Of a stretch of DNA of 64,000 nucleotides, positions 12,501-24,428 are shown piece after piece. Positions within the stretch are counted from its first letter, which is position 1. Each line of letters starts with the position of its first letter. Position numbers and translations under genes: made by a program. A model generated the notes under the pieces. It was not told the DNA's origin. It did no database searches and was given only the letters and a program-made list of their open reading frames with translations. This stretch comes from Bolinopsis microptera (taxonomy: Eukaryota; Ctenophora; Tentaculata; Lobata; Bolinopsidae), in NCBI RefSeq assembly GCF_026151205.1, contig NC_087072.1, positions 20,426,103 through 20,490,102 on the forward strand, given 5' to 3'.

Positions 12501-15500
12501 AAGACCCTTACCTACCTTACATGCGTGAACAGTGAACAGCCTAATGTTATACTAGCAGTTCCTCCTGAAAGAAGTGAGAAAGAGTCTTGCTGCGTCCCTG
12601 AACTCTTCGTCCTGTGCACACTGCACATCTGCACATCTGGTATTGTATTTACTGAAACAGCGGGAATTATGCACGTTGCACGCTTACATATTAATTACAA
12701 GACCATTAGTATTTCCTTTGCTCGGATAAGCGTATAATATCATCATCAAATGATGGTTAAATACCAATCAGGCATTGGGTCTACTATCTTCGACCACCTT
12801 ATTTTGATCAGACCATTCTGGAGACTTCTGTTTAGCATATAATAATATGTTTAGCATATACTAATATGTACAGTAGAGAGACTGTATCATTCTGAATAAT
12901 ACTCCAGAGTCGACTTATGTATAATGCTCTATCCAACCAATAACCATACACGGTCTGAAAGCTCTTTCTTAAAACTTTAAAACAAAAATGAATTACTGCA
13001 ATTACGTTTTAAACATATATGTCCGGATTACTGAACTGGCGGTCCTTTGCAGTATTGGATATAAGTTACTGGTGAGACAGCCGCTACAGTGAGGTGCCAC
13101 CTCACAACTGTACATCACTGGAGGTCACTAAACTTGAATCTCGTGCTTGATAAGCCAGCTCGGCTCAAGTTCAAATCGATGTCGTGCTTGCAGACTGTGT
13201 GTTTTCACACTGGCTAGCAGCATATCAGCATGATGGACTTGCTATCTAGATTGCACGATAATTTACTGTACATGTATGGTAATAGAGTGGGACACAGTGT
13301 ATATAAATGCTATCTGAGAATGTAGTCCTGGCAACCACAGGGAGGGGGGTGCTTAATTTACAACCCTTGTAGTTGTAACAACCTTCAATCTGTGGTAGTG
13401 GAATTAGAGGAGATTATTTTAGCGCACTAAAAAAAATAACACGTTATGTGTAGAGCCAGCCACAGACCATACAGGTATTTAAAGTATTGAGATATTGGTG
13501 TTGCGGTTTTAAAGTCTCCATAGTTTTAAGTTTACGATACATAAGATCATATCTTTTTTACAGACTCATTGTACTTAATTGTACATTTTAATGGTATATT
13601 GTCCTTTTTAACAAAGGGGTCAGGGGAACAGCATTGTTCTATGACCGTCCTTTTGAAGTCTTGTCTATAGAAGCTAAACTAAGTGGTTAACTTCAACTAA
13701 AGACTGTAGACCTATACACAATGTACTACCACATGGTTTCAATGTACATACCAAGGTTGACTCCCACAATTAATGGCTAATAATGTCAACTCTACACGTA
13801 TTAGGTAACGAAGGTAGGTGCTAATATAAATATCATTTCCGCATGTAAATATATACCTCCTTCTCCAGCTATTTGCTCTTCTTTAAGTCTGGGAGGATTT
13901 AGCAAACAGCAACAATTACATACCACCTGATTATAGTGTAACCAGTGTTCAGGTGTGGTGTTATTTGAAAACGTGAAGTGGGTATGCGGAGATCAGGTGA
14001 TATTTAAATGCTACTTAACTAACTGGAACAAGATTTAGCGCGATCTCACCGCTAGATTTCCAGCGCGATCTCACCGCTAGATTTCCATTCTTGTAGTTAG
14101 CTGAGGAATGGAAAGTGAACAGGTCTTAGTCTGCTCGCCACTTCTCCTGATCGGATATCAAATATCATCAGTTTTGGGACAAAACTACTGGTAGATCATT
14201 ACCCCAGAAGAAAGTACCCGGCGAAACTAATCCATGAAAACTAGACCCTTGGCCCTTGGCCCAATACTATTAACGATCGCTAGGCTACGTGATTACGTGA
14301 AGTATAATAGAGAGGAACATCAATTACTATAAGACTGCTGATCAGATCGGAATATTCAAATATCACACTAGCAGTTACAGTATAGTACGACATTTTGTGT
14401 TCAGAGAGAGCTCAGTTTGGTTTGTTTAGATCTATCATTATACCGGCACCTCCTGCGGCACCTCCTGCGGAGAGCTACATGAACTTTGTACATTTCTCCT
14501 AATCACATTGAACACTTATTATAGGGAGCTAGTCATGATCCTGGTCCCACACATCTTTGACTCGTTCACATTCTAAATCTTGTTTGGAATATCTGTTCGT
14601 TTTGTTGTTTCCTGCTACTGTTGTTATATTGTTTACTGTGGGGAGGTCCATTGCCTGCGGTATTGGTAGGAGCATGTTGTGCTGGTCTTGTTGAGTTCTA
14701 AATCTGACCTGTATGAGTGCAGTGCCATTTTGTGTGCCCTAATTCGGTTTTAAATTCGTGTAAAATCCCATTGTGCGGAGTTATTCCTATAAACATTATT
14801 CAAATCTTATTGATGTTTACGTCACTATTGTAGCTCACCCAATCACACCTCTTTTATAGAATCACGTGACTCACACCAACCAATTAGAATGGCAGACAAG
14901 ACCCCGTAATCCAGTTACAAATGTAAGATTCGCTCAAGTGATCGGAGCTATTTCTAGTGCTCCACAGTAGTTCATAACATAGTTCTTCACAACATGACTT
15001 CAAAGTTCAATTAAGACTGTCTTAGAATTCAACTTACGTTTCCATACCTGTGATTATGGTTGGATTTGGAGGTTAGATCTACGCCTAAATGTGGTTTAGG
15101 GTTTTATTCTGCATAACATGGCGTGGTCACTGTGGCTGCTATGTATTTTCCTACTTCTTATATATTTGGTTAACTTGGCAAATCTCCAACAAGCCATGCT
15201 AGTAAACCCTACATAATAGAACCAAGGTCACACATTCCTAAACAAACACACAAGCTCCGCATTTGGTATGTGAAGTATTGTGCGTGTGTGTTAGACTGTA
15301 AGACTGTCAGATCGGAAGTTTGGGTGTAGTTCATTTAGGGAGATAATGAAACACTTTGTTCTGATCTGGTTCCAAAACAAAAGATTAGCTTATAGCTTAC
15401 GATACACGTTATATAGCTTGGGTACTAGATTGTGTATTGTTAAGAAGTCTTAAGTTGGTAATGTGTAATTATTTTATGAGGCTGTAAGTTATTAATATGT

Positions 15501-17865
15501 TACAATGATAAGTTGTTACGTTGTAATGGTGTTTAACTCATGTAAACGGAATTATTGCATATAATTCAGGAATATTATAATACAAAGGTTTAGCAGCAAG
15601 ATGTGAGATGTAACTTGACTGTATTTTCCCCCTAACAACGTTATATTAGAATAAGTATATTAATTCAGGAATATGATCAAGTCGAATAGGCCAGTATTCC
15701 GCGTAAATATTCCCAAACAATTCAAGGAACCCTCTCTCAAGAAGGGGCCCATTTTCTGTACACTACTTTTCTTCTGAAAAGATGCTGTTCTCCAGCGGCA
15801 GCAGCTATATTCTTATTCTACAACCCGTACATTATCATGTAATATAGCTGGAGGTGGTCCAGATGTTCCGTAAATTAATCCATTTACGGGGTCCCCATCA
15901 TTTACGGGAGTGCAGACTGTAGTTCAGCTTAATGACTGGGGTTCAGTTACAAGGTGATTCGTCTACTGTGTTTTTCTGGCCGACTGAGGGGCTGGGCTTT
16001 ACTATGCGGTGCAATAATATTATGCTGGATATGTTATGTATTTCGCTCTATATTCATAAGGGAGTACTACAGAAGATTATAATAATCATTCAACAATGAC
16101 AAGTATATTGTTGTGTCTGAGCCGGAAAATCGCTGTATCTTGTGCCGGATTGTCGTAATTAGTGCATACATAGTGGTGGTTATAAAAAGCAATCAATTTG
16201 TCATGCAATAGATAATCAGCACATGAGTACACCAAGCTGTGTATTAACGGCAGAGTCAATCCTTGTTATAAGGAAGGTTGAAGTCTGGGGGTGATAGTTA
16301 CGCATGAATAGATTCTGGATATATGATCTAAGGAATGATGATGAAATATGAATATATATATTTGAATGTAATAATATGTTGACTGTAGTTCAAATGTGTG
16401 TGTCTGTGAGCCACTGTAAGGGTTTTCAGAACACTCAGGAAGAGCGAGAACATGTTTTAACTGTCTCGTTGGTGGTTCGGCTGTTGACACGTCTTAGTCT
16501 TCATCACGAAAAATAATAGAATATTAAGACGATTAAAACTTTTTGCGAACCAGTGTTAAAAGTTGTATTGCTGGCTTTTTTGTATGCATTACTGAACAAT
16601 TTCTCTGCCAACCTTTTTTAAAACCTAGTTCGGATGCAACATTATTGTAAAGCATATTTATAGCAATTACACATGATAATGAAGCCAAACCACTGGATAC
16701 TTACTTTAACTTACCACGAAGTGATGTTAAATCTATCCACTTTATGTGCATTATAATTTCGTCAAGCAATTGCATTTAACGGAGTAATTCTGAATAAGAA
16801 TCACAAATAAAGATCTACTGTACGGCTCACGAATTCGTCAAATTGGATCCACAGATTTGATTATATAATAGTCACCGTTATACATATATCAAAGGGAGCG
16901 TTCATAGTGTAACAGGAATCAGGGGTCATGACGATCTCACGCAGGATGTGTAGCATGATTAGGCAGTTTCTCTCATTTAAATACATTCACTCGATTAATT
17001 GATTAATGTTACTGTTCTGTTGGAGCCGTCCAGCTTTTCCCAGGAGAATTGAAATTTCGATTTTACAAATTTTGATTCAAACGTAGCGCGCGATAGACAT
17101 TATAATCAATTTTTGTGCGCGCCACGCGCGTTCTAAATTGGAAATGCGTAGATTTAAGTAATTTTCCACGAGACATTCATGTAAATTCGCATGTTTTGAA
17201 GTTTGAGAAATAAAGAGATAGTTTTTATCTTTTCGAGTATATAAACCAATTATGGTAATGATCAAGTTACCATTTCTGCCGTGCAGTGTTAAAATTTTTG
17301 AAATGTATATTAATTTTGATTCTGATTTTTGTCCCCAATTTGTTTCTCGCTTATTCACATTAATTTCAGATTTTCAAAGAGATCTGATCATGATGCAATC
17401 ATCTCGCAATTTGATATAGCACAAGTGTGTTATGTGTTGCCATGTAAGGTCTAATGAATGATCGTTTGGCTTAAATTAGATCTTGGTTGATTTTCTTCCG
17501 AAGCCAAAACCAAGTATAATAATAATAATCAAGCGTTAATTTTTACGGTTGAATTTTAGTTTATACCTGCTAATTGTACGAAAATGTGATGAAGAAATAA
17601 AAGTATAATTCCAGTAAAACATGTACGCTCAAGATTCTTTTAGAACTTATGAATCGATGAATCTAATTTTCAGGTTAATCTAAAATTACTTTTCCCGTTA
17701 TTTTGACGGATAATTATAAAATGCGTTTACCAGTTGCCTTACACCACAGTCAATTAATACATTAGTGTGTCATGCAGTAAAATTTGACGGTGGACCACGA
17801 ATTTTGACGGTAATTAGCAGCCTTGTAGGTTTTCAGAAGGGTTAAAGCACAGCAACCAATCAGGA
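9541..17865. other. Gene-poor 8.3-kb stretch
   Basis: No convincing coding region on either strand. The longest ORFs (12348-12737 plus, 129 aa; 11030-11353 minus, 107 aa) have low-complexity or non-coding character and no recognisable domain. Content: a perfect 25-bp tandem duplication at 14037-14086 and scattered short AT-rich runs. Likely intron or intergenic DNA between the exon ending at 1747 and the promoter region near 17.9 kb. Confidence 0.45.
14037..14086. repeat. 25-bp tandem duplication
   Basis: Two identical adjacent copies of a 25-bp unit beginning AGCGCGATCTCACCGC. Confidence 0.9.
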
Positions 17866-17920
17866 CATATCTTCAAGATCACGTGCGACCACGGAACCAA
17901 ACACCCGCCGTCTATAAAAG
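17866..17920 (+). promoter_or_regulatory. CCAAT + E-box + TATA promoter
   Basis: CCAAT at 17866-17870, CACGTG near 17880 and a good TATA box (TATAAAAG) at 17913-17920, spaced as in a classical Pol II core promoter; the start site would be near 17945. The next ATG-led frame with a strong donor is 18020-18140, and the LKKT exon lies at 18515. A TATA promoter here would drive a short form of the repeat gene. Confidence 0.5.
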
Positions 17921-18019
17921 TAGACATGCTTCGTTGCAGCGTGGTAATGACTTTTTCCTCTTAACTATGTTAGTGATAAATAAAGCTTTTTTCTACCTTC
18001 GTGTCAACTGGCAGAGCCA

Positions 18020-18140
18020 ATGGAAAGGCCGGGTTTAAGAAACATGTGGTGTAGAATGCACTTATCAAACATCGGTTCTGTTTCATGCGAGCTTAGCCAA
18101 ACGTTTGCTCTACACTACTCTTTAGTGTTGTTCCAGTCTT
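18020..18140 (+). CDS. Candidate first exon downstream of TATA box
   Basis: An ATG opens 40 codons (begins MERPGLRNMWCRMH, Cys-rich) that end at CAG TCT T|GTAAGT, a consensus donor in phase 1. The phase fits the acceptors at 18515 and 19926. It lies about 75 nt after the predicted start site of the promoter at 17913. No family is recognised. An upstream ATG at 17949 would compete with it, so an untranslated leader exon is an alternative reading. Confidence 0.3.
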
Positions 18141-18514
18141 GTAAGTCGCAAGACGTCTATTTTGATGTGTCTAAACTAATCCTTTTAAAACCTTTTCAAA
18201 CAGAAAATTGTCTGTTTTGAATTTTCACACCTGCATTTTACATGCCCGCGTGGCTTTGATATCTTTAATATAAATTTGTCACCTAATTTATAATTGGACT
18301 TATGTAAAGTTTAATAAGATGTTGAAAAATGAAGTTCCTAAGGTGCAGGGTGCAAACCTTGAACTGACCAACATCCGCATTACGATTTATCCATTAGCTA
18401 CTGTATAGTGTATAGTGCATAGTGCATACAATGCTCTTAAGAGAATTGATACCCTCAAAAACTGCTTACAGAGTACAACATAATACATTTCAACAGTTCA
18501 CATAAGATATGTAG

Positions 18515-19162
18515 TGAGAGGAATGTCGTGGAAAGACCGACAGAAGACAAGCAGTGCTGGCTCAGTACCCTCCTGGAAACAAAAGCAAGGAGAGAGAGCT
18601 GCTGCTGCTGATAACGAGCCCCCTTGGAAGAAACAGCTTAAGAAGACTGGAGCAAGTACTACGGAGGATAATGTGCCTGCTTGGAAGAAAAACTTGAAGA
18701 AGACAGGACCAAAGAAGGGTGATGAGCCTGAACAGGAGGCACCGTGGAAAGTGAATCTGAAGAAGTCCCAGGCTGTCGAGAAAACTGCTGAAGAGAGTAA
18801 TCCTGACTGGAAAGATGCTAAATTGAAGAAAACAGAGGCCGAAAAGAGGGAAGCCGAGAAACAAAGTCTGAATTATACGCTAAAACCAGTAGAGGTTCAG
18901 GCCAGTTCAGCTTCAGAAGAAAGTCCAGAATGGAAAGATGCTCAATTGAAGAAAACAGAGGCTGAAAAGAGGGAGGCAGAGAAAAACAGTCTTGATTGCA
19001 ACCTGAAACCTGTGGAGAAAAACATTGTGGACCAACCTGTCGTTGAAGTCTCTTCTACGAGCAAAACAGTCGAAGTCTCTTCTACGAGCAGAACAGTTGA
19101 AGTTTCTTCTACGAGTAAAACAGATGTAATTGTTAACATTGGACAGGGTTCCAAACGTAACA
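18515..19162 (+). CDS. LKKT-motif exon (thymosin-beta/WH2-like repeats)
   Basis: From ATG 18523 (MSWKDRQKTSS) the frame encodes ~213 residues and ends at AAC A|GTAAGT (donor 19163, phase 1). It carries five W-[KR]-x-x-x-L-K-K-[TS]-like motifs, e.g. PPWKKQLKKTG, PAWKKNLKKTG, APWKVNLKKSQ, PDWKDAKLKKTEAEK and PEWKDAQLKKTEAEK. The last two are near-identical 40-residue repeats. LKKTE is the actin-binding core of thymosin-beta/WH2 peptides, so actin binding is a reasonable inference but unproven. The end has three VEVSSTSKT repeats. The frame is open upstream to a weak acceptor at 18513-18514 in phase 1, so the exon could be internal or could hold the start codon. Confidence 0.7.
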
Positions 19163-19925
19163 GTAAGTACCGGGCCTTTTTATGTTGCATTAATTTATCT
19201 GTCATGACTCTCCACCAAAGTTCATTCCTTATACATTCCATTAGTCGTTGTAATGTGCAGCCTGCAAACGGTAAAACTATTTATTTTTTTTCCCGTTCGT
19301 TTTGCTATCACCGAAAATCAATATGTCAAATACACATTGCATTCTTTATCCGGTTCCAATTATTAAACACTTCTGGGACAGAGTTTTATTAGATTAGCTG
19401 TCATGCGGTAAGATTTGCATCTTCAGACACAGTGCTGTCTTGTCACGAGGCCTATAGTTAGCAAGCTTCACACTATTTCAACCAATTGTAGCACTAAGTA
19501 GTTCGGCAAAGTGGCTTTGAAACGACTCTAAATTTTAAAGCCAATCACTGAAACGAGTTTTCCAATGTTCATTGCCTCTATTTTTACATGTCTCTGCAAT
19601 TACATAATACATCAACACCCACTATATAGTAGTATAAGTTTGGTACAAGTCAGGACACACAAATATCATGAATAATTCCTTTTGGTCGTGTTCTTTGGCT
19701 TCAGTTCCCAGTGCTTACTTGACGTTGTACAATGTTGATAACAGTAAACATTACTCCCTGCCTATAATGAACGTGTTTTGACGTGCTACTAGGTGTTAAG
19801 TTTGCTATTTATAATTGAGCTGTCACTCACATAATCATATCATTTAGTTACGGCCGGGTTTTGACTTGCTGTTTTGTAGTTGTTGTGTTGTACTTCACTT
19901 CTTTGCTCTGACGTTGTTCCCCCAG
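19163..19925. other. Intron, no other feature
   Basis: Between the donor GTAAGT at 19163 and the acceptor CCCCAG at 19925. The frame of the preceding exon remains open for about 230 nt into it by chance. Confidence 0.6.
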
Positions 19926-20138
19926 ATCAACAATCTACAGGTTTAGTTGTGGATGTTCAGATGGAGGTGGCCGCTCCCAAGCCCAAGACATTTGTTCTGG
20001 AGCTTACAGAGCAGGAGTGGAAGGATAACCAAGCTATGGGAGCTTTTGCTGGCATGAAGATTTCATACACCATGGAGGGAGAGAAGTATAAGATCGAGAT
20101 GACCGCTGAGCAGTACGAGAAATACAAGAAGAATTGCG
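19926..20138 (+). CDS. Repeat-module exon 1 (phase 1-1)
   Basis: Acceptor CCCCAG and donor G|GTTAGT, both phase 1. It encodes a linker plus one module: FVLELTEQEWKDNQ..GAFAGMKISYTM..EKYKIEMTAEQYEKYKK. The pattern is strand - LTxEQW helix - G-x-F-x-G-L-x-[IV]-x-Y - strand - LTxEQYExY. It defines the module repeated in the next seven exons. No known family was recognised. Confidence 0.75.
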
Positions 20139-20268
20139 GTTAGTGACAGCTCATAATTTCGATCCTCCCAAATTTTCACGGGGTCTGCAGACACCCTATC
20201 AGGTTTCATCAGTTCATCGCAATGTACAGTTGAGTTTGAATCGTCCGGTTGATTTGTTATGTTCCCAG

Positions 20269-20427
20269 AAAACCCGGGCTATGTACTGCGACTGAGTGAA
20301 GAGGAGTGGCAGGAGCACCAAGCTAATGCTATGTTTGCTGGCCTCAAGATATCTTACACCATGGACAATGGTACGTATGTGGTCAGACTCACTGATGAAC
20401 AATACGAGGAATACAAGAAGAATTCAG
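20269..20427 (+). CDS. Repeat-module exon 2
   Basis: Acceptor TTCCCAG, donor G|GTACGT, phase 1-1. It encodes NPGYVLRLSEEEWQEHQ..AMFAGLKISYTM..GTYVVRLTDEQYEEYKKNSG, the closest relative of the 19926 exon. Confidence 0.78.
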
Positions 20428-20593
20428 GTACGTGTTCGAATTTCATTAATTTTAGTTTTAATTTTTCTATTTCCGGTGCTCATTAACAATCTTTTCCGTA
20501 TCGAATTTTTGTGTATCATTTTGTATCTACCTTGATGACATACTACGTTGGTAATTATTTCTGGAATTGCTATTAGAAAAAGTAAATTGTAAG

Positions 20594-20797
20594 GTGGCTA
20601 CTCCCTGTGCCTCACAACGGAGCAGTACGAAGAACTCCAGAAGTACAACGTGTTCGTCGGGATAAACATCACCTACACAATGCAGAATGGCAACTACGTG
20701 ATCAAGATGACTAATGCTGAGTACCAGATATACCTGAAAAACAGACAAATAGCCGGTCCGATAACCTCAATGCAATATAACATTACTATGGCTGCAG
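20594..20797 (+). CDS. Repeat-module exon 3
   Basis: Starts after a weak acceptor (TTGTAAG); an in-frame stop just upstream forces this start. Donor G|GTAGGG, phase 1-1. It encodes GYSLCLTTEQYEELQKYNVF..INITYTM..GNYVIKMTNAEYQIYL plus a tail. Confidence 0.65.
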
Positions 20798-21009
20798 GTA
20801 GGGTTTCTGTACACGTCAGAGATTGTGTTCTCGAATAGTTTTATCTTCATGCAAGCATTGAAAGCATACAGTTACACATGTTTTCTTTAACCGCCTTAAT
20901 TGAATTTAGCCTGTGCCTGTGGTATTATTCGACCAAAAAGATTCATTCAACACTTCTATCAGTCACCATAAAACTGCTAGTTAATCAACATTTTTGTTTC
21001 AAAAATTAG

Positions 21010-21216
21010 ATGGCTGGTACAATGTACACCTGACCCCCGAGCTGTGGAATTCCATGCTGGATAACGGCAAGTTTTGTGGTCTTGAAGTGCACTACACTGT
21101 GGAGGAAGCTGGGGACTATGTGGTGAAACTATCCCAGCAGCAATATGAGCAGTTTGTAAGCTACAGATCCAAAGGGGAAGCCTCAAGCGATGTGTTTTCT
21201 GTCACAGTCGACCCGA
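21010..21216 (+). CDS. Repeat-module exon 4
   Basis: Acceptor AAATTAG, donor A|GTAAGT, phase 1-1. Module GWYNVHLTPELWNSMLDNGKF..GLEVHYTV..GDYVVKLSQQQYEQF, followed by a Ser-rich linker. Confidence 0.75.
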
Positions 21217-21325
21217 GTAAGTTAGGACAACCATTGTCTACCCCAGTGTTAAAGTTACTTGCTGCTTTATAACCATGGTGCAGTTAAATAAGTCATCATG
21301 TCTCCTAACAATGTCTCCTCATAAG

Positions 21326-21547
21326 GTGGCAAATACGTATTGGGTCTAGCTGAAGATCAGTATAAGACTCTTGTCTCCATCGGCTCCTTCAAGAACCTGG
21401 AGATCAAGGTATCAGTAGGCTCTGATAGGTCCCACACAGTGATCATGTCTAAAGAGGATTACAACACCTTTCTGACGAGACATTCTGGATCTGGAGGGTC
21501 TAATGAGGATGTTGGAAAACAGTTTAACATCGGTATTTGTCCCGAGA
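21326..21547 (+). CDS. Repeat-module exon 5
   Basis: Acceptor CATAAG, donor A|GTAAGT, phase 1-1. Module GKYVLGLAEDQYKTLVSIGSF..LEIKVSV..SHTVIMSKEDYNTF. The following intron (21548-26846) received the Penelope-like insertion. Confidence 0.75.
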
Positions 21548-22108
21548 GTAAGTTGCATGCTGGTCTGAAGTTTTTGTTTGAAAAAAGGCAGGTCTTATTA
21601 AGAGTCGCATGCTACCATCAAGATATTTTGTTTTGAAGAAAGATGAGTCTACATCGCATGCTATCGTCTGTATTTCTACGATATACGGCTAATAATCTGA
21701 ATGCATGATCCCGAACATCTTACCCGGGAATAGAAGGACGTTTCTCGCCGAATACTGGATGCTGATTTCACCCTGTTAATAGCAACTGTATTCTACCGTC
21801 GAATAAAGCCGAAATTCCTGAGATAAAGTTTAACATGTCTGCAGTCTATGAAAACTCACCTCAGATTTCTGTGTCCATTACCTTCGTAACAACTTTCACT
21901 ACATGTTTTATGTTCTTCATACATTTAAACACAAACCAACCAGACGGTTTCGCTGCAACAACCAGCTAACATTCCACATATTTGCGTGTCAAATAACGGA
22001 GTAGTTCGCTGTTTATTAGTCTCATGATTGAAATACTGATATCTGGATATTATCCGGTTGGAAGAGACAAGGACAAGTGAAACAAGGAAGTTAGGAGTAA
22101 GGGCAAAT

Positions 22109-22132
22109 TTTCGGCGTCAACGCCATCTTCAG
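22109..22132 (-). ncRNA. Hammerhead-like core, left copy
   Basis: Exact reverse complement of the 26603-26626 motif, in the 3' flank of the left element. Confidence 0.45.
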
Positions 22133-22328
22133 GCTAAAATTGTTATAAATGTTAGTATATAATAAATGCTTCTATACTAGTTAAAATGCTAAATTAAAAT
22201 TACACACACTGAATACAGGTTACATCAAATGGTATTGTACATTACATTGAAAATAGTGATGTACACACGTTTTACACTCTGTCCAAGTACATAATATCTA
22301 CTGAACAGCAGGGTCGTGTGCTATTTGT

Positions 22329-24428
22329 TTAAATTTGTCTTTGAATATGTTGTAAAAGAAATCCCTTAAGCTTCTCGCACTCTTCTTTGTTATTGATACT
22401 AGGTTTAAATAAATTAATGTAGTAAGCTTCTGTCACTTTACGTTTAATGGTGCTATATAAGTTAATTTCTAAAATATCGAAGGAAATATCTGGTTCTATG
22501 TTATCGTGAAACTCTGAATAATGAGCAGCCAACGCATTATCAGGATAGGTTAAAGGCCTGTTGACTGCTCTTCGATGCTCTGAAAATCTATCGTGTGCTG
22601 TTCTACTCGTTTCCCCTATATATAGCTCTTGACATAATTTACACGTAACTTTGTATATGACACATTTTGGTTTGCAGTCGTGATTTGTTGTGATGAGTGG
22701 ACATATGATACAGTTTGGTATGGTGCAGTGTGGTTTGTCGTGTGGTCGTGATGAACATAAGATCTCTGAGAGTTTCTTACCTGGTGTGAATATGAATTTG
22801 ACCGGTAAGTTGTGTGAGAGGGCAAATTGAGTGACTTCTTTGGAAAATGGCTCGTTGATGAATGGTAGAGTGCATGTTACGTGGTCGGTATCTTGTATGT
22901 TTGATGATGAAGGGTTATGACGTGTTGTAGGTGAGAGAGGGTGAAGTCGTCCTGTTTTGTTTATACGTCGTGGGTCTTGGTAACCGTTGTTGACCAACAA
23001 GTTGTCTACTATCTTCATGGACTCTTCTTTATACTCTGGTGTTGATGAGCAAAAAGCAGCCGTTTTGTAGAAGTTCTTGATGGTTGCTACTTTAGTTCCC
23101 TCATTGTGGTGGCTGTTGGCGTGCAGTGTGATATTCTTTTTCTGCTTCTTTCTGTAGAATTTGTGGTGTAGTGTTCCCTGTTCGTCGATCTTTATCTGGG
23201 TGTCGAGGAATGGGGTGAAATCCTGACGGCTTTCCGGATAGTCAATTTCCCATTTGAGCAACTGGTCTGGGTCCTCGTTTGAGATGGACTCCACTATCCT
23301 CAGAGCTTCTTCTTTGGAGCTGGCTAGACTCCCGGCATCATCCACGTATCTCCGGTAGAATGAGACGTGTAAATCAGTGTAAATCGATCTTCTCTCGAAC
23401 ATATATACTCGTACTATCGCTCCTATTGGTGATGGTTGGCACCCCATGAAGAGACCAATTTTCTGGAGGTAGAGTCTTGAGTGATATGTAAAATATGAGT
23501 TGGTGAAGACGAATTCAAGGATCTTGTGGATGTGCGTGAGTGTTAGACCCCAGGTGTCGAGGTCTTCCCAATGTTCTTCGGTGAGTGTAATGAGGTCTTG
23601 AATGCAGCCACTGATGTTGATGTTTGTGTACAGTGCTGTGACGTCAGCTGTGAAGAATGAGAGACCTGAGAGTTGTTGATGTGACATGTTTTGAAGGTCT
23701 TCTAGGTGAGTGTGTATATTGCTCAGGTGAGATGGAACATGATTAAGCAGAGGAGATAGAATAGATTTAACAATCCAAGCAAGCTTCTCAGAAGGGGAAT
23801 TTATACAAGACACAATTGGACGTATTTTACAATTAGAAATAATATCTACATCTGAAACTAAGACATTACAATCAAATTTATGAGTTTTCTGTATTAAATA
23901 AATAGTCGGTAGTTGGGTATTTTGTGATTTAAATAAGTCTACTGTTTTGCTGTCATAATTACACATCCTACTTATCTCTGTCCATAACACATTACTCTCA
24001 GTCTCTAGTCTCTCAGTAACCCTGTTGATGAGGCGGCTGTAGGAGACTTCTGAGGGGTTTGCTATTGGTTGGATCCGATTTTGTCGCGTGGTGGTAGGTG
24101 CAACGTAGGTGTACGCTTCTTGCGAGGTCATGTCTGACAGATGTTTCTGCGTAATCTGCTGTTGTACTCCACTGCTCATTATCACAAACTCACCCCCCTT
24201 GTCGCTTCTCGAGAAGTGGAGTTCTTCTTTTCTTGCAATCAAGGATTTGAGTCCCTCCCGTTGTTTTGCTGTTAGGTTAGAGGGTACTTTACTGTGTTCT
24301 AATCTGGTGTTAATGATGTAACACAGTTGGCGGAGGTGATGTTCCATGGCGAGGTTGGTGGTGGGTGGAGCACCAGCAAACGGTCGTTGAAATGGCACGT
24401 TTTTCGACTTAATAAATGCGAAGCTGGT
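22329..24428 (-). CDS. Penelope-like reverse transcriptase / GIY-YIG endonuclease, left copy
   Basis: Intact minus-strand frame. The open frame runs on to 24626, but upstream of 24428 it only reads the antisense of the other copy. The first Met in genuine element sequence is at 24347. RT motifs in order: LPTIYLIQKTHK, RPIVSCINSP, ADVTALYTNI (catalytic Asp), FMGCQPSP (usual MGSPLSP), RRYVDDAG (catalytic DD), TPFLDTQIK. After these come Cys pairs (a CxxC-type zinc-finger linker) and a GIY-YIG endonuclease: VIYKVTC, LYIGETSR, R and H of DRFSEHRRA, and the distal Asn in NLFKPSINN. This architecture defines Penelope-like elements with endonuclease. The N-terminus is probably incomplete. No frameshift or stop was seen. 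Confidence 0.9.
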   Translation of the reverse strand, partial: TSFAFIKSKNVPFQRPFAGAPPTTNLAMEHHLRQLCYIINTRLEHSKVPSNLTAKQREGLKSLIARKEELHFSRSDKGGEFVIMSSGVQQQITQKHLSDMTSQEAYTYVAPTTTRQNRIQPIANPSEVSYSRLINRVTERLETESNVLWTEISRMCNYDSKTVDLFKSQNTQLPTIYLIQKTHKFDCNVLVSDVDIISNCKIRPIVSCINSPSEKLAWIVKSILSPLLNHVPSHLSNIHTHLEDLQNMSHQQLSGLSFFTADVTALYTNINISGCIQDLITLTEEHWEDLDTWGLTLTHIHKILEFVFTNSYFTYHSRLYLQKIGLFMGCQPSPIGAIVRVYMFERRSIYTDLHVSFYRRYVDDAGSLASSKEEALRIVESISNEDPDQLLKWEIDYPESRQDFTPFLDTQIKIDEQGTLHHKFYRKKQKKNITLHANSHHNEGTKVATIKNFYKTAAFCSSTPEYKEESMKIVDNLLVNNGYQDPRRINKTGRLHPLSPTTRHNPSSSNIQDTDHVTCTLPFINEPFSKEVTQFALSHNLPVKFIFTPGKKLSEILCSSRPHDKPHCTIPNCIICPLITTNHDCKPKCVIYKVTCKLCQELYIGETSRTAHDRFSEHRRAVNRPLTYPDNALAAHYSEFHDNIEPDISFDILEINLYSTIKRKVTEAYYINLFKPSINNKEECEKLKGFLLQHIQRQI

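Noticed and set aside
12348-12737. 129-codon plus-strand ORF
   Set aside because: No domain, no coding-like composition and no convincing donor or neighbouring exon in phase; probably chance.
13155-13190. tRNA B-box-like GTTCAAATC
   Set aside because: No matching A box or cloverleaf around it.
20214-20402. Minus-strand ORF over module exon 2
   Set aside because: Shadow of a well-supported coding exon.
24109-24321. Short plus-strand ORF inside the left Penelope-like arm
   Set aside because: Antisense of the reverse transcriptase frame; it appears as a false N-terminal extension of the minus ORF because of the palindrome.
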